Source: Nymphaea colorata | Taxonomy: Eukaryota; Streptophyta; Magnoliopsida; Nymphaeales; Nymphaeaceae | Reading direction: 5' to 3' | Assembly (NCBI RefSeq): GCF_008831285.2 | Contig: NW_022205187.1 | Location: 1-29,600, forward strand | DNA length: 29,600 nucleotides | Shown here: piece after piece, positions 10,130-19,435 of the stretch | Position numbering within the stretch: position 1 is the stretch's first letter | How the letters are laid out: each line of letters opens with the position of its first letter | The notes under the pieces: generated by a model | What the model saw: only the letters and a program-made list of their open reading frames with translations | What the model was told of the DNA's origin: nothing | The model's database searches: none | Position numbers and translations under genes: made by a program

Positions 10130-10220
10130 TTTATGTGTGTGTATAACTAATAATAGATAATGAAAATACATATCACTTTTTTCTCTATATTTTTCTCCTA
10201 ACTATCTATCAAGTTAGATT

Positions 10221-10334
10221 GGACAACAGACCAACAGACCTCTTAGAATATATATATATGTAAACAGATAATGAAAATACACACACACACACACTACTTC
10301 GATCACAAACAAAAACCAACAGACCTCTTACAAT

Positions 10335-10380
<46 letters not shown>

Positions 10381-10495
10381 CCTACTTGGATCACAAACAA
10401 AAACCAACAGACCTCTTACATTATATATATATACAAAAACACACACACACACTACTTCGATCACAAACAAAAACCAACAGACCTCTTATATTTGT
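10221..10495 (+). repeat. Minisatellite, right arm
   Basis: Mirror of 7361-7625. Cores ccaacagacctctta recur four times, separated by (AT)n and (CA)n runs of variable length. The translated Cys/Val/Tyr- and His/Thr-rich frames here are products of the dinucleotide runs and are not genes. Confidence 0.85.
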
Positions 10496-11789
10496 GTTAA
10501 GAAGTGTTCTGAACAAAATCTGAATCTCCTAATGTGTTCATTATAAATGCTAATTTAATCTAAACAATGTTCAAGTTCAAATTACTTTTATAAAAAAAGT
10601 ATTTTTTCAACTTTTAAAATTTTGATGTTATAAGTGCCATTCCTTTTTTAATTATTATGGTATATTAATAAAATAAAAAATGACTAACTTAATGTATGTT
10701 TATCACCAAATATATTTTACGATAGTGCTAAATTATAAAGAAAAGGAATTTTAATATGCCCGGCTTCTGTCCCTTACCTAAGTGGTATGTCCATTCTTAG
10801 GGTTTGCAATAAGTGGTGGAAAATGAAACGAGCTTTAAGAAAGAAGACTTAATTGGGAATGATCCAAATCTTCCACCAGAAAATACAAAACCATGTATGC
10901 CAACATCAAATACAGATGGCACATGGATCTACAACTTCAGTTTAAAGGAATTAGACATTTTCCTCTTGTTGACAATCTAGCACAGCTTATGTTACAGAAA
11001 TTTCCTAATAGCCATCGGTTAGCAAACTAACCAAAATATCTTGATTGCCACGTTATTTTCTCCAGAAACCCCAAAGGAGGATTTGGTGATGGATACGAAA
11101 GATATACATGGGCTCTACTACATCAACTAAATCGAAGACAAAAAAGGCCACCACCAACAACAATCAAAGTCTCTTGGGCCAACTAAATTGAAGACAAGCA
11201 AGGCCAGGAGAAAGACAATGAATGTATTGTCGTTTCTTTGCTGTTCTTAATTTGTACGTTGCTGTTTTCTTGTCATCTATTTTACATTTTTACATGTGAA
11301 AATTGGTTTGAATCAACCAATTTGAATTGTACCAGTTCGTTCTTGGCCCGATATTTCATGATTTTATCATCTAGATAGCACTAGCTTTGATAGTCACACA
11401 TGAAAAGACCTCAATACTTAGTCTGTTTCTTGTGAAGTTACATCATGTTTTGTATGTCTCCATTTATTTTGTAGCTCTTAAGCAATTAATGACATCGACT
11501 TTTCTCTATATGCCACAGCTTTCTTAAACTCCAAATCTGTCAACCCTAAAAGGTCGCTTCTCTTCCCTATCAAGGTGTAGCTGGATGTCCCCAGCATGGG
11601 TTTCCGTGAGTTCTCAAATGCAACAACCTAGCAACGTTTTCTAGGTGATTGTCACCTTGAATCCATCAAAAGATGCATTTGCAATGATCAGTTGCTTGAT
11701 CATGGTTTTAAATAATGGAATACAACTTTACAGCAGTTTTTAATGATACAAAATAACCATTCGAGCACAAAAATAGCTGCCCAATTTCA

Positions 11790-11799
<10 letters not shown>

Positions 11800-11820
<21 letters not shown>

Positions 11821-12302
11821 ACACACCTTAATTAGGTCGTCATATCACACATCTTAATTAGGTCAATGATGCATCACTCAGATGCTTTGAGGCGCTCTTC
11901 TAGGTGATGCACAGAGACATCATGCAGATGTGCACCTCTAACAACACTGGTTTAGGCTACTTGTCAAAGAAAGAAAAATCTGACAGAAGAATATTCCATG
12001 CATGACTCTTTTGCAGTCCATATCTTCCGTTAATCTTTCCACTCTAAGAGATGTTCCAGAATAAAAAAACAAATCAGGCCAAATCAGAGAGAGCAAGAGA
12101 GAGAGAGAGAGAGAGAGAAAGAGGGTGATGACAGTTGCTCATGATGAGAGCAATGAGTAGAGAGTGTTCAGCTGAGTTCGGGTGGACATGGGCCAACAAA
12201 CAAATTTGCATTAATAAAACTGTCGTAGCGAAAAAGAGTGTCCCAAGAAGGTACTCTATATAGAGAAGATATATCTTGTAAGAAAAAGATGATTAAAAAG
12301 AT

Positions 12303-12356
<54 letters not shown>

Positions 12357-12560
12357 CCTGTGGAAACGGGTTGTCAAAACATGTTATATGTAAAAAATTT
12401 GTGTATATGGGTTCATAATGACCAAAATATCCCTGTTTATAGTAGAAAAGGAACATTTTAAAAGTGTAAAAAAGGGTTATGAAAAAAATGAAAAGTGTAA
12501 AATAGACATAGTACGTCATTAAAAAATTCAGAAATAACCCAAACTTCATCTTTTTTCCTA
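11800..12560. other. AT-rich gene-free DNA with (AT)n and (GA)n tracts, right arm
   Basis: (AT)n at 11790-11817 and 12304-12355, (GA)n at 12088-12120. A short direct repeat cttaattaggtc occurs at about 11827 and 11853. Nothing coding is visible. It mirrors 5260-6070. Confidence 0.6.
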
Positions 12561-13715
12561 TGATACTGTATACTTGTGGATCCACAGAAGTGTGCAGCAG
12601 CTCGATCTCATATCTCATATCGGGCATTGACCAGTTCTAAAGATTCAAGTGGCCCAAGAAGAAGAAAGAGGAGAGGGGGTTGGTGGAGGAGGAGAAAACT
12701 GAAATTTAGCCACCAGCGTTTTCATCGGATGTCATTTGTCGATTTCTTCAATCGATGTGGCTTGAGTTTTCGACGCTGATAGTCAATGGTGAAGCTCTCT
12801 CTAAAGAACGTAGGTGACCTTAGACTTAATTTCTTGCTTAGGTGGGCATTTGAGATCCTTTTAATGATGTACGTGGGGGGTTTTATATCCATATGATCCA
12901 ATATATTGCATGCCTAAGGTCTGATTTGTACAGGTGAAAAGTGAAAACTGGAAGGAAAGCGCCTCTAACATCACAAAGCACCCATCTAAATACGCTTTCT
13001 ATATCAAAATTTTATCCCTCTATACATCTCATTCTTACAGCCAAAACAATACCAAAAGCTGAATTTTATATTATAACTCATAACCATTGAAAGTTGATCA
13101 AACAAACTGATGGTCGCTAACATCATCTCTAAGAACTGATTGCCTTCTAAGCAATACTTCTGGCTCAAACCAGACGGTTGCTGTAATGCCCATGTTTTTC
13201 TTTTTCTTTTTCTTTATTATCACAAAAATTTTAATAAGAGTATAGGCTATAATTGGTAGATTCAATAACTGATAAAAATAGTTGAAACTGTCAACTATAT
13301 CATAAAGGGGGCAGTCATGGAAAGAAATGAATGGGTTAAAAAATATATACCTAGGTAGAAGTGGTAACTGAAAATATTAAAAAAAACTAAAGATGATTGA
13401 GGGCAGCTGAGAAGCCTCCTGAGAAAAATCATTTGGGGGTGTTGCTCACCAAGTATTGGCCTTATTTAACCCCATACCTCAGGTTCCCATTTGCTGCAGC
13501 CATAGGGTGAAGGGTTCCAGCAGTTAGAAATTAGGAACAAGTGAGAGCTAACCCTTGTTTTCCTGCATCTTGGGGTGAAGATCAAGAGCAAAGAGGCACT
13601 GGTCCATGTGACTGTTATCCGCAGCTTGGAGGATCAAGAAAGCCAAGGAGCTAGGGTGCTGACAGTAAAAAATCAGGGGCTATACAGTTAGAGAGACCCT
13701 GGTAAGTGTTACATA
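12560..13715 (+). pseudogene. Possible captured gene 5' end, right-arm copy
   Basis: Mirror of 4110-5260. ATG at 12786-12788 opens MVKLSLKNVG, then a donor-like GTAGGTGA near 12811. A purine-rich, UTR-like stretch precedes it from about 12575. An exon-like block at about 13562-13635 reads GVKIKSKEALVHVTVIRSLE. One extra A after it (near 13640) relative to the left copy shifts the frame. A donor-like GTAAGT lies near 13701. The near identity in both arms follows from the duplication and is not by itself evidence of selection. Identity unknown. Confidence 0.3.
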
Positions 13716-13905
13716 GTTTCTTTTACAAATTATCTATATAGGTAGGTATATATATACATAAAGCAAGGAGAATTCTACTTGGTGGGGCTGAAATTATAAA
13801 TGTAAATGAATGTTTTGATTGTAGCATAGAGCAATAAGGTATGGGAATACTCAGCTATGAGAGCAGCATGTAGCCCTTGTGCCTTTGTTGCTTGTAAATA
13901 TATAA

Positions 13906-13907
<2 letters not shown>

Positions 13908-13982
<75 letters not shown>
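13908..13982. repeat. (AT)n microsatellite
   Basis: About 70 bases of TA dinucleotides; the left-arm counterpart (3913-3950) is roughly half as long. Confidence 0.9.
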
Positions 13983-13984
<2 letters not shown>

Positions 13985-14452
13985 TGTTATAGTAGCAAAT
14001 CTATGTTTTTATGCACCTAGATATGAATAGATGTGTGAAGTGTTATATTCTGGAAATGATACACAACACTCTTAGTGTTAGACATCTCTGATTGCATAAA
14101 AATAAATATATATATGCATGTATGAGGTGTTATTACCAGTGTGCAGAAAAATAAATGGGTATTTTTTGGGTAATACATGAGCTGTTTGTGAAGGAATATA
14201 TATAATGTGGTACTATGTTCATAATATAGCTATATGAAGTACAATGTGACACCCTTGTGCTGGAATTGTCCGTAACATGTGTTTCTAGTTCCATGAAAGT
14301 CTAAGTATGCTGAAATTGATGGTATGTGCACATGAAAGTGATTGGAACCAGTTTGAACTGCTGAGGAACTTGAGGAACTGGGAATGATTCTAGGGAACTC
14401 AATAAGAGGTAAACTCTCTTTTAGCTCATCAATAGGTCTAGGTTTAATACAT

Positions 14453-15322
14453 TCAGATCTGGACGACGACTTTAGCTAACTTGAATGTTTGAGGCAGCAA
14501 AAGAGGGACCACAATGAGAGTATAAAAATTTCTTTCGTAAAAAATAACATGTCTAGATATGATGACATGATTAGAGATTAGAGTGTAACAAACACAGCCT
14601 TTATGACAGATGCCATACCCAATGAAGACGCAGGTTTGAGCTTTGGGTTCTAGTTTTGAAGCACGTCTTGGCCAATTCAATGGATGGATGGTACAACCAA
14701 AGGTCCTTAGATGACTATATTTGGGAACTTCACGTAAGAGTTTCTCTTACAGCGTTATTTGCAAGTCTGCAACAGGTAACCTGTTAATAAGATGAACGGC
14801 AGTTTTAAAAGCATCAAACCAAATTTTTTATGGCATATTGGCATGATAAATCATGGTGAGCCCCATTTCCACAAGATGCCTATGCTTCCTTTCAACTATC
14901 TCATTCTAATAGGATGTGTAAGGGCATGTTATCCATCGACGAATTCCTTGATTTTCAAGAAATGTGCTAAATTCTTTGCTCATGAATTCTCCTCCTCCAT
15001 CTGAATGGAAAATTTTAATTTTTGTTTCAAGTTGACACTCTACTATGCTTAAAAAGGTTTTAAAACATGGAAGCGTATCACTTTTCTTCGACAACCCTGA
15101 GAAGTGAGAGTAGTCATCAACCATTAAGAAATAATACATGTACCCTTCTCGTGAAGCACATGGTGCTGGTGCCCAAATATCAACATGTAATACTTTAAGA
15201 GGTTTGGTCGCATGAAACTCAGCTTTAGGAAAATGAATTTTATGCATTTTTCCAAGTGCACATGAAGAAGAAAGATCTAATTTATGTCTTTCATCAACAG
15301 AAATTAAACCAGCAACTTTCAA
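14453..15322 (-). pseudogene. Copia GAG-pre-integrase tail and integrase, right copy
   Basis: The frame 15322-14906 joins the pre-integrase tail (CALGKMHKIHF) to the integrase core: VLHVDIWAPAP (first Asp), HFSGLSKK, FHSDGGGEF (second Asp), PYTSY then a stop. A 9-bp in-frame gap relative to the left copy removes residues from HFSWIFPLSKK. Past the stop, EIVERKH supplies the catalytic Glu region near 14900. The C-terminal block with FVFIGYGICHKGCVCY is at 14680-14453. The triad is recognisable but the protein is interrupted. Confidence 0.88.
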
Positions 15323-15415
15323 CTAGTTTAACAACTGAAAGTGAGCATGTCTTAGATGCCATAACTAAATGTTTGAGTAACAATTTTGAGAAACCAAAGA
15401 AGTATTTGCAGTCTT

Positions 15416-15901
15416 TTATTGATCGTCATCTCCAATACTGATAGGACTGCTAGTAGAGTCCTTCCTTTCTCTCGTCCACCTATAGAGTCCTCCTTTCTCA
15501 AGCAGCCCTGTGTGAAGAATCTTGCACGTCTGCATATTCTTAACAATAAAACCATTAGAGGAAAATTCAATAGAGCATTGGTTGTCTTTGGTAAACCTTG
15601 CTACTGACATAAGATTCTTGTGTGCTTTAGGAACATGCAACACATTTTTCAAAACAAAGGATGACGTCTTTCTAGGTAGGTACACGTTCCCTATATTTTT
15701 AATTTGCATCTTACTACCATTGCCAACTATAGTAGAATTAGAACCATGATAGGGAACTTTACCTTGCATATCTTGTTCTGAATTTGTCACATGGTGGAAA
15801 GCACCTGTGTCTGGATACCAGACTGAGTCTTGAGTGTTGCTGACATTTTCTCGGCTTCTAGATGCATTATCAGATTTTCCCATGTTGAATGCCGTGGGCA
15901 T
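15416..15901 (-). pseudogene. Copia protease region, right copy, DTG motif retained
   Basis: A 161-residue frame. VWYPDTGAFHHVTN near residues 28-41 is the aspartic protease active site in its copia form (usually W-x-x-D-S/T-G-A-x-H-H). GNGSKMQIKNIGNVYLP and LKNVLHVPKAHKNLMSVARF follow. The protease would release Gag, integrase and RT from the polyprotein. The frame continues into GKILHTGLLEK and then loses similarity. It is not joined in frame to gag or integrase. Confidence 0.85.
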
Positions 15902-16167
15902 AAACGCTTTTGGAATATCATAACATTGTCGAGCTGTATGATTTCTTCAGCCAAAATATTGACAAGTTACTCGTTGGCTAGACTGGTTAGTGTTATTATT
16001 TTTTCCATAGTTTCCTCTTCCACCATTGTGGCCTCTTCCCCTACCACCATTAGAGTTGCCACGCCCATGGCCTTGTCTGTAATAAAAGCACGCCCACACC
16101 CTTGGTCAGTAATAAAAGCACGCCCATGCCCTTGTTCAGCAATAAAGGCAGTGGCAGTGGCTTCAAC
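15901..16167 (-). pseudogene. Copia gag C-terminal remnant, right copy
   Basis: Reading on after the shared TAG gives the 30-bp repeat region, then a one-base loss (gacaagg for gaccaagg, near 16075) shifts the Gly/Arg-rich frame. The zinc knuckle reads C-x2-F-x4-H-x4-C with an in-frame TGA after the Phe-Gly (near 15930-15975). Cys-to-Phe and TGA both destroy the nucleocapsid finger. The left copy has the same TGA but another frameshift beside it. Confidence 0.7.
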
Positions 16168-16839
16168 CTAAGTCATCTTGGATGAAGAAAGGATTCCAAG
16201 TCGTTGCTCTTGAGTAATTAACATATCACATAATTCAGACCATGAAGGCAGATCTTTGAATGCAGTAACCATGGTAATAAAAGATTCATATTCAGAATTC
16301 AGTCCATTCAAGGTATAGAGAACAAGGTCTGTATCTGAGACAAAGTGTTGCACTCTGCTAAGAGAATCATGTAAGAAACTAATATGTTGAAGGTATTCAG
16401 TCATAGACATTCCTCCCTTTTTTATGTTTTGTAATTCTCTTTTCAACTGAATAATATGAAGATTATTTTGTGAGGCATACTGTTTTTCATGGATGCACCA
16501 AGCATCTATAGCCGTGCCAACACAAACTAGTTGTGACATGACTGGTTTAGTCACAGTGACTTTGATCCAACTTAGTGCAAGATGGTCTTCATGATACCAT
16601 AAATCATAACCAGTATTTTCTTGTGTGTGTGCTTCATCAAGAAATTCAGGTGGAGCAGAACATTTTCCATTAACATATTTGATCAAATTTAAACTTTTCA
16701 TAACACTTTCAATTTGAGAACGCCAAAGAAGGTAATTTGATCGATCAAGCTTGACTGAAACCAAAATTAAGAAAGCATTCCATTGTGTACCTGGTGGAGT
16801 AGGAGTGCGAGGAGCGTTAGAAGAGGACAATGCAGCCAT
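16168..16839 (-). pseudogene. gag: Copia gag, right copy (223 residues, premature stop)
   Basis: Same length, start and stop as the left copy, with 12 of 223 residues different (for example SS to LI at residues 24-25, R to C and L to H in the central region, K to E in NSKYESF). The conserved NYLLWRSQIE segment and the MTEYLQHISFLHDSL helix are intact. Most changes are scattered, as expected of two neutrally drifting copies. It is preceded by the 543-bp leader shared by both arms. Confidence 0.9.
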
Positions 16840-17507
16840 ATTATACTAGAAATTTCTCCCTCGTTCAATCAACAGCCGATGAGCATAGTCAATACGATTT
16901 GAGTCTGATAAACAAAAAAGGCGACTGAGGAGGCGGATGGGACGACAGAAGGGGCAGATAGGCCTCAGTGGCACTCCCTTGTAAGCACGCTCCTCGGTGA
17001 ATAGGTGAACACAAAAGGAAACAGCGTGCCCCTTGGTGAGGTTTGGAAACAGCATGACCTTCCCTTGTTAAGAGACAGAAAAAGAAGTCAACAACATGCT
17101 CCTCGGTGAAGGCAGGAAAGAGCGTGACCTTCCTTACACAAAAAAGGAGGCACGTGCCTCGCTGAAGGCAGGGAACAACACACTCCAAAAGGAAGGCACG
17201 TGTCTCAGTGAAGGCAGGAAACAACACACTCGGTGCTAGACCCTTGTTCAAACAATAAAAGGAGCAGCACACTCATCGGTGAAACAGCCCGCTCCTCGGT
17301 GAAGACAAGATGCAGCACACTCCTCGGTGAAGGCCGTGGTGGCTTTCACTTGCTCACCAAAAAAAAAAAAGAGCATGAAACCGCATGCTCCTCTGTGGTT
17401 TCCCTTGTTACGCAAAAAACTGTGGATGTAGGAAGAGGAACAGTAGACACAAAAGGGGACACAGCAGAGAGAGTGGCTGGAAAATGATGGTGCCGGCATC
17501 AAACAAT
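16840..17507 (-). repeat. Copia leader, right copy, with TTCACCGAGGAG repeats
   Basis: Carries the same degenerate repeats as the left leader, including a gaggcacgtgcctc palindrome near 17148-17161 (CACGTG core). It extends 125 bases past the palindrome boundary at 17382. The two long minus-strand frames (16889-17272 and 17248-17517) read repeated FTEE-type motifs but overlap each other and are not conserved as coding, so I treat them as leader. Confidence 0.55.
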
Positions 17508-17886
17508 GGTTGTGCACCAGACAGGTGAAGCGTGGCTCTAGAAAGATGCAGGATACGGAAGACCAAGTTAAAAGAAAAGATGAACACTCAGGTGTAACGT
17601 GGTTCGACTAAAATCAGCCTACATCCACAAAAAGACTCTCTCTTCTATTCTATAACCACACAGATAGAGCACAGATATTTATAGTCACTTTCTACAATTT
17701 AGATCCTTGATTTTAGGATCTTGATTTACACGACAGATTTGGGCAGAATTATAGGAGAAGATAGGGGTAATGATTTTTTTCTCATTTAGAGAAGATTGGT
17801 CAGTTTTGGATAGATATTGAGTTTTGGAAACCGTACCCTGTCCTTTGTAACTGATCCTGATCGTATCCATTCCATAGATCTTATCA
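17508..17886 (-). repeat. Probable copia 5' LTR
   Basis: It lies directly upstream of the leader and abuts family R sequence that starts at 17887. On the minus strand it begins TGATAAGATC and ends at or near CACAACCA, about 380 bases. It contains a TATA-like box and a gtcgaaccacgtta block of a kind often seen in plant copia LTRs. A degraded stretch ttgtttgatgccggcacc right after it resembles the tRNA-Met primer site only loosely. The exact ends are uncertain because no second LTR is present for comparison. Confidence 0.45.
17676..17684 (-). promoter_or_regulatory. TATA-like box in the probable copia LTR
   Basis: Reads CTATAAATA on the minus strand, about 200 bases inside the probable LTR start. 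Transcription would run leftward into the leader and gag and then through the whole palindrome. Activity is unknown. Confidence 0.4.
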
Positions 17887-19435
17887 TTGTTAACAAATCT
17901 AGCACTGCACTATGTTACAGTAATTTCTGAATATTTTCTCCAAGAAGAAAGTCATTCTGCTGGACCAGAAACCCCGGAAGAGGCTTGGTGATTGTTCATC
18001 AGGGCTGGGGCTTGTTCTCTCTATATTTTTGAAGTTGAACTCCTGTCCTCAGAAGAGGGGTTGACCTTTTGGTTGTTGTTACCTCATAGCGATCTTGACA
18101 TCCTTTGTCTTTCTCACTCTTCTTTTTTGCTTATATTGTCATTTCTTTGCTGTTCTTAATTTGTAATTTGGTGCTTTTTGTCATCCATTTTATAATTTTT
18201 TTTCATTTTATCTGTGAAAATTGGTTCAAATCAACCTATTTGAACCGTACCAGTTTGTTATCGGCCCGATATTTGATCAAATTATAATTGGCATGCAGAG
18301 TTCTATATTTTATTAAATAATCTTATTCCTAGTCCCATGAGTTCTTTTCGGCGATTGCCTGGGCCTCCTATTTTACACCCCTACGCATGTCCAATGATAT
18401 TGGATCGTGTAGGTCGTTGCAGGGTTGGAGTATTTTTTTTATAAAGAAGTGTATATTTTGGAATATTTACTTTTTCATAAACCCTTTTTGTCCTTCTAAA
18501 AGTCTTTTTTTTTTTTTACTTAGACATGTTACTTTGGTTATTAAGCACCCATATGCATAATTTTTCATGCATAAGACCATATAAGACACTAATTTTAGAT
18601 CCGGCTTTCCATTATGCCCATGCCCATGTGGTTAGAGTCAAATGTCCTTCAACTGGCATACATAGTGCTTCCAAGCTCCATCCTTGTGCTAGTATAGCAC
18701 ATTGTTCTCGATCTGACCAGGTCGACTGGAAACTGAAAGCATGTCATCATCGTTTAAGAAAAGTCATTCCTGGGATTCAAAGAAAAGTCAGCCGAATTTT
18801 TTCTCCTTTAACTGGCCCTTGCATCCAATTAAGACCAACCGATGCAATTAATTTCTGGTAACTAAAACTTACAAGTACAAATTGTTTTGTGTGGATAAAA
18901 ACCATCACAGTGCATTTGCATTGACCAGTTGTTTGAGCACGGTCTTTTGAAAGCAGTTTTTAATTATATAAAATAACAAGATAACCACTCTACTGTAGAA
19001 GTAGCTGCCGGAAATGTATGAAGTTATTCACATGAACATAACTAAAGTTTGTGCGGCACCAGCCATCATGTAGCTCCACCACGGGACTTACCATGACACA
19101 AGATGATTCATTTGAATTTGAATGAACCTGCAATTGTGGGTGACCTTATACAGAATAGGCTCTGTAACTAGGGAAGATCTCTATAATTTAATTTTAATTG
19201 GTTATGTCTTAATGCAAAATACAAGGTCGGCCGAATGCTATTGGGCCCAGCTATCATTAATTACCAAATAAGAACTTTATTAATTTGCCAGTCATTTGAC
19301 CCAAATAATGTCAATGTTTAATTGACACCATATTTTTTCGTTTGATTTAGAAAAAGAATTATAACAATTAATTATCAGATATTTCATGATTTTGTCATCT
19401 ACCTACCTCTAACTTTGATAGTCATAGCACCAACT
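17887..19435 (+). repeat. Family R and associated repeat, copy 3 (mosaic)
   Basis: It starts with ttgttaacaaatctagcac, as at 27866 and close to 10967. 18140-18275 matches 11220-11350. 18276-19260 matches 23390-25010 in pieces (for example gtccaattaagac, gaatgaacctgcaattgtgg, gggaagatctctata). 19377-19430 then matches 11345-11398, the sequence that directly follows 11350 in the arm. The probable copia LTR ends exactly where this copy begins, so the copia element seems to have landed in it. No gene supported. Confidence 0.7.

Larger units (their letters stand above)
9129..11800 (+). repeat. Dispersed repeat family R, copy in right arm
   Basis: Homology with the copy at 26337 begins at ctcatctctct (about 9129) and runs through 10990 with two large differences. 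A segment at 11220-11350 recurs at 18140-18275 and 23250-23375. A segment at 11655-11790 recurs at 18895-19010 and 24415-24540. The 140 bases between the spacer and 9129 are not part of the family. No coding function visible; possibly a non-autonomous element or a mosaic of several. Confidence 0.8.
8991..17382 (-). repeat. Right arm of a giant inverted repeat
   Basis: Mirror copy of 582-8890, 8392 bases against 8309. It differs by scattered substitutions, different (AT)n lengths and arm-specific indels. Right-only sequence near 14141-14187 (about 45 bp) is missing from the left arm near 3752. A 9-bp in-frame gap in the integrase near 15095 is missing here. The outermost 543 bases (16840-17382) are equal in length to 582-1124 of the left arm. 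Beyond 17382 the right side continues the same copia element, so the left boundary is the truncated one. Confidence 0.97.
14270..17886 (-). mobile_element. Defective Ty1/copia element, right copy (LTR-like end, leader, gag, PR, IN; no RT)
   Basis: Minus-strand copy with the same domain order and the same missing RT/RNase H as 582-3680. It is more complete at its 5' end, because sequence 17383-17886 upstream of the leader survives and looks like an LTR. It keeps the protease active site lost from the left copy and an unbroken pre-integrase to integrase-core frame (14906-15322). It shares the gag TAG stop and the damaged zinc knuckle. Confidence 0.9.

Noticed and set aside
7361-10495. CRISPR-like array from regularly repeated cores
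   Set aside because: Spacing is irregular, the spacers are dinucleotide runs, and the DNA is a plant nuclear sequence.
582-17382. Palindrome as a pure sequencing or assembly artefact (missed adapter hairpin)
   Set aside because: Arms carry distinct substitutions, 9-, 14-, 28- and about 45-bp indels and different flanks; outgroup copies support changes in one arm. Long-read confirmation would still be decisive.
8991-17382. Palindrome as terminal inverted repeats of one giant DNA transposon
   Set aside because: The outer ends lie inside a copia leader, with no terminal motif or target duplication; an inverted duplication explains it better.
17595-17615. tRNA-like ggttcgac motif
   Set aside because: No cloverleaf arms around it; it fits LTR sequence.
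18526-18861. 111-residue frame
   Set aside because: It lies wholly in the repeat shared with 23470-24370, where the frame is not kept.
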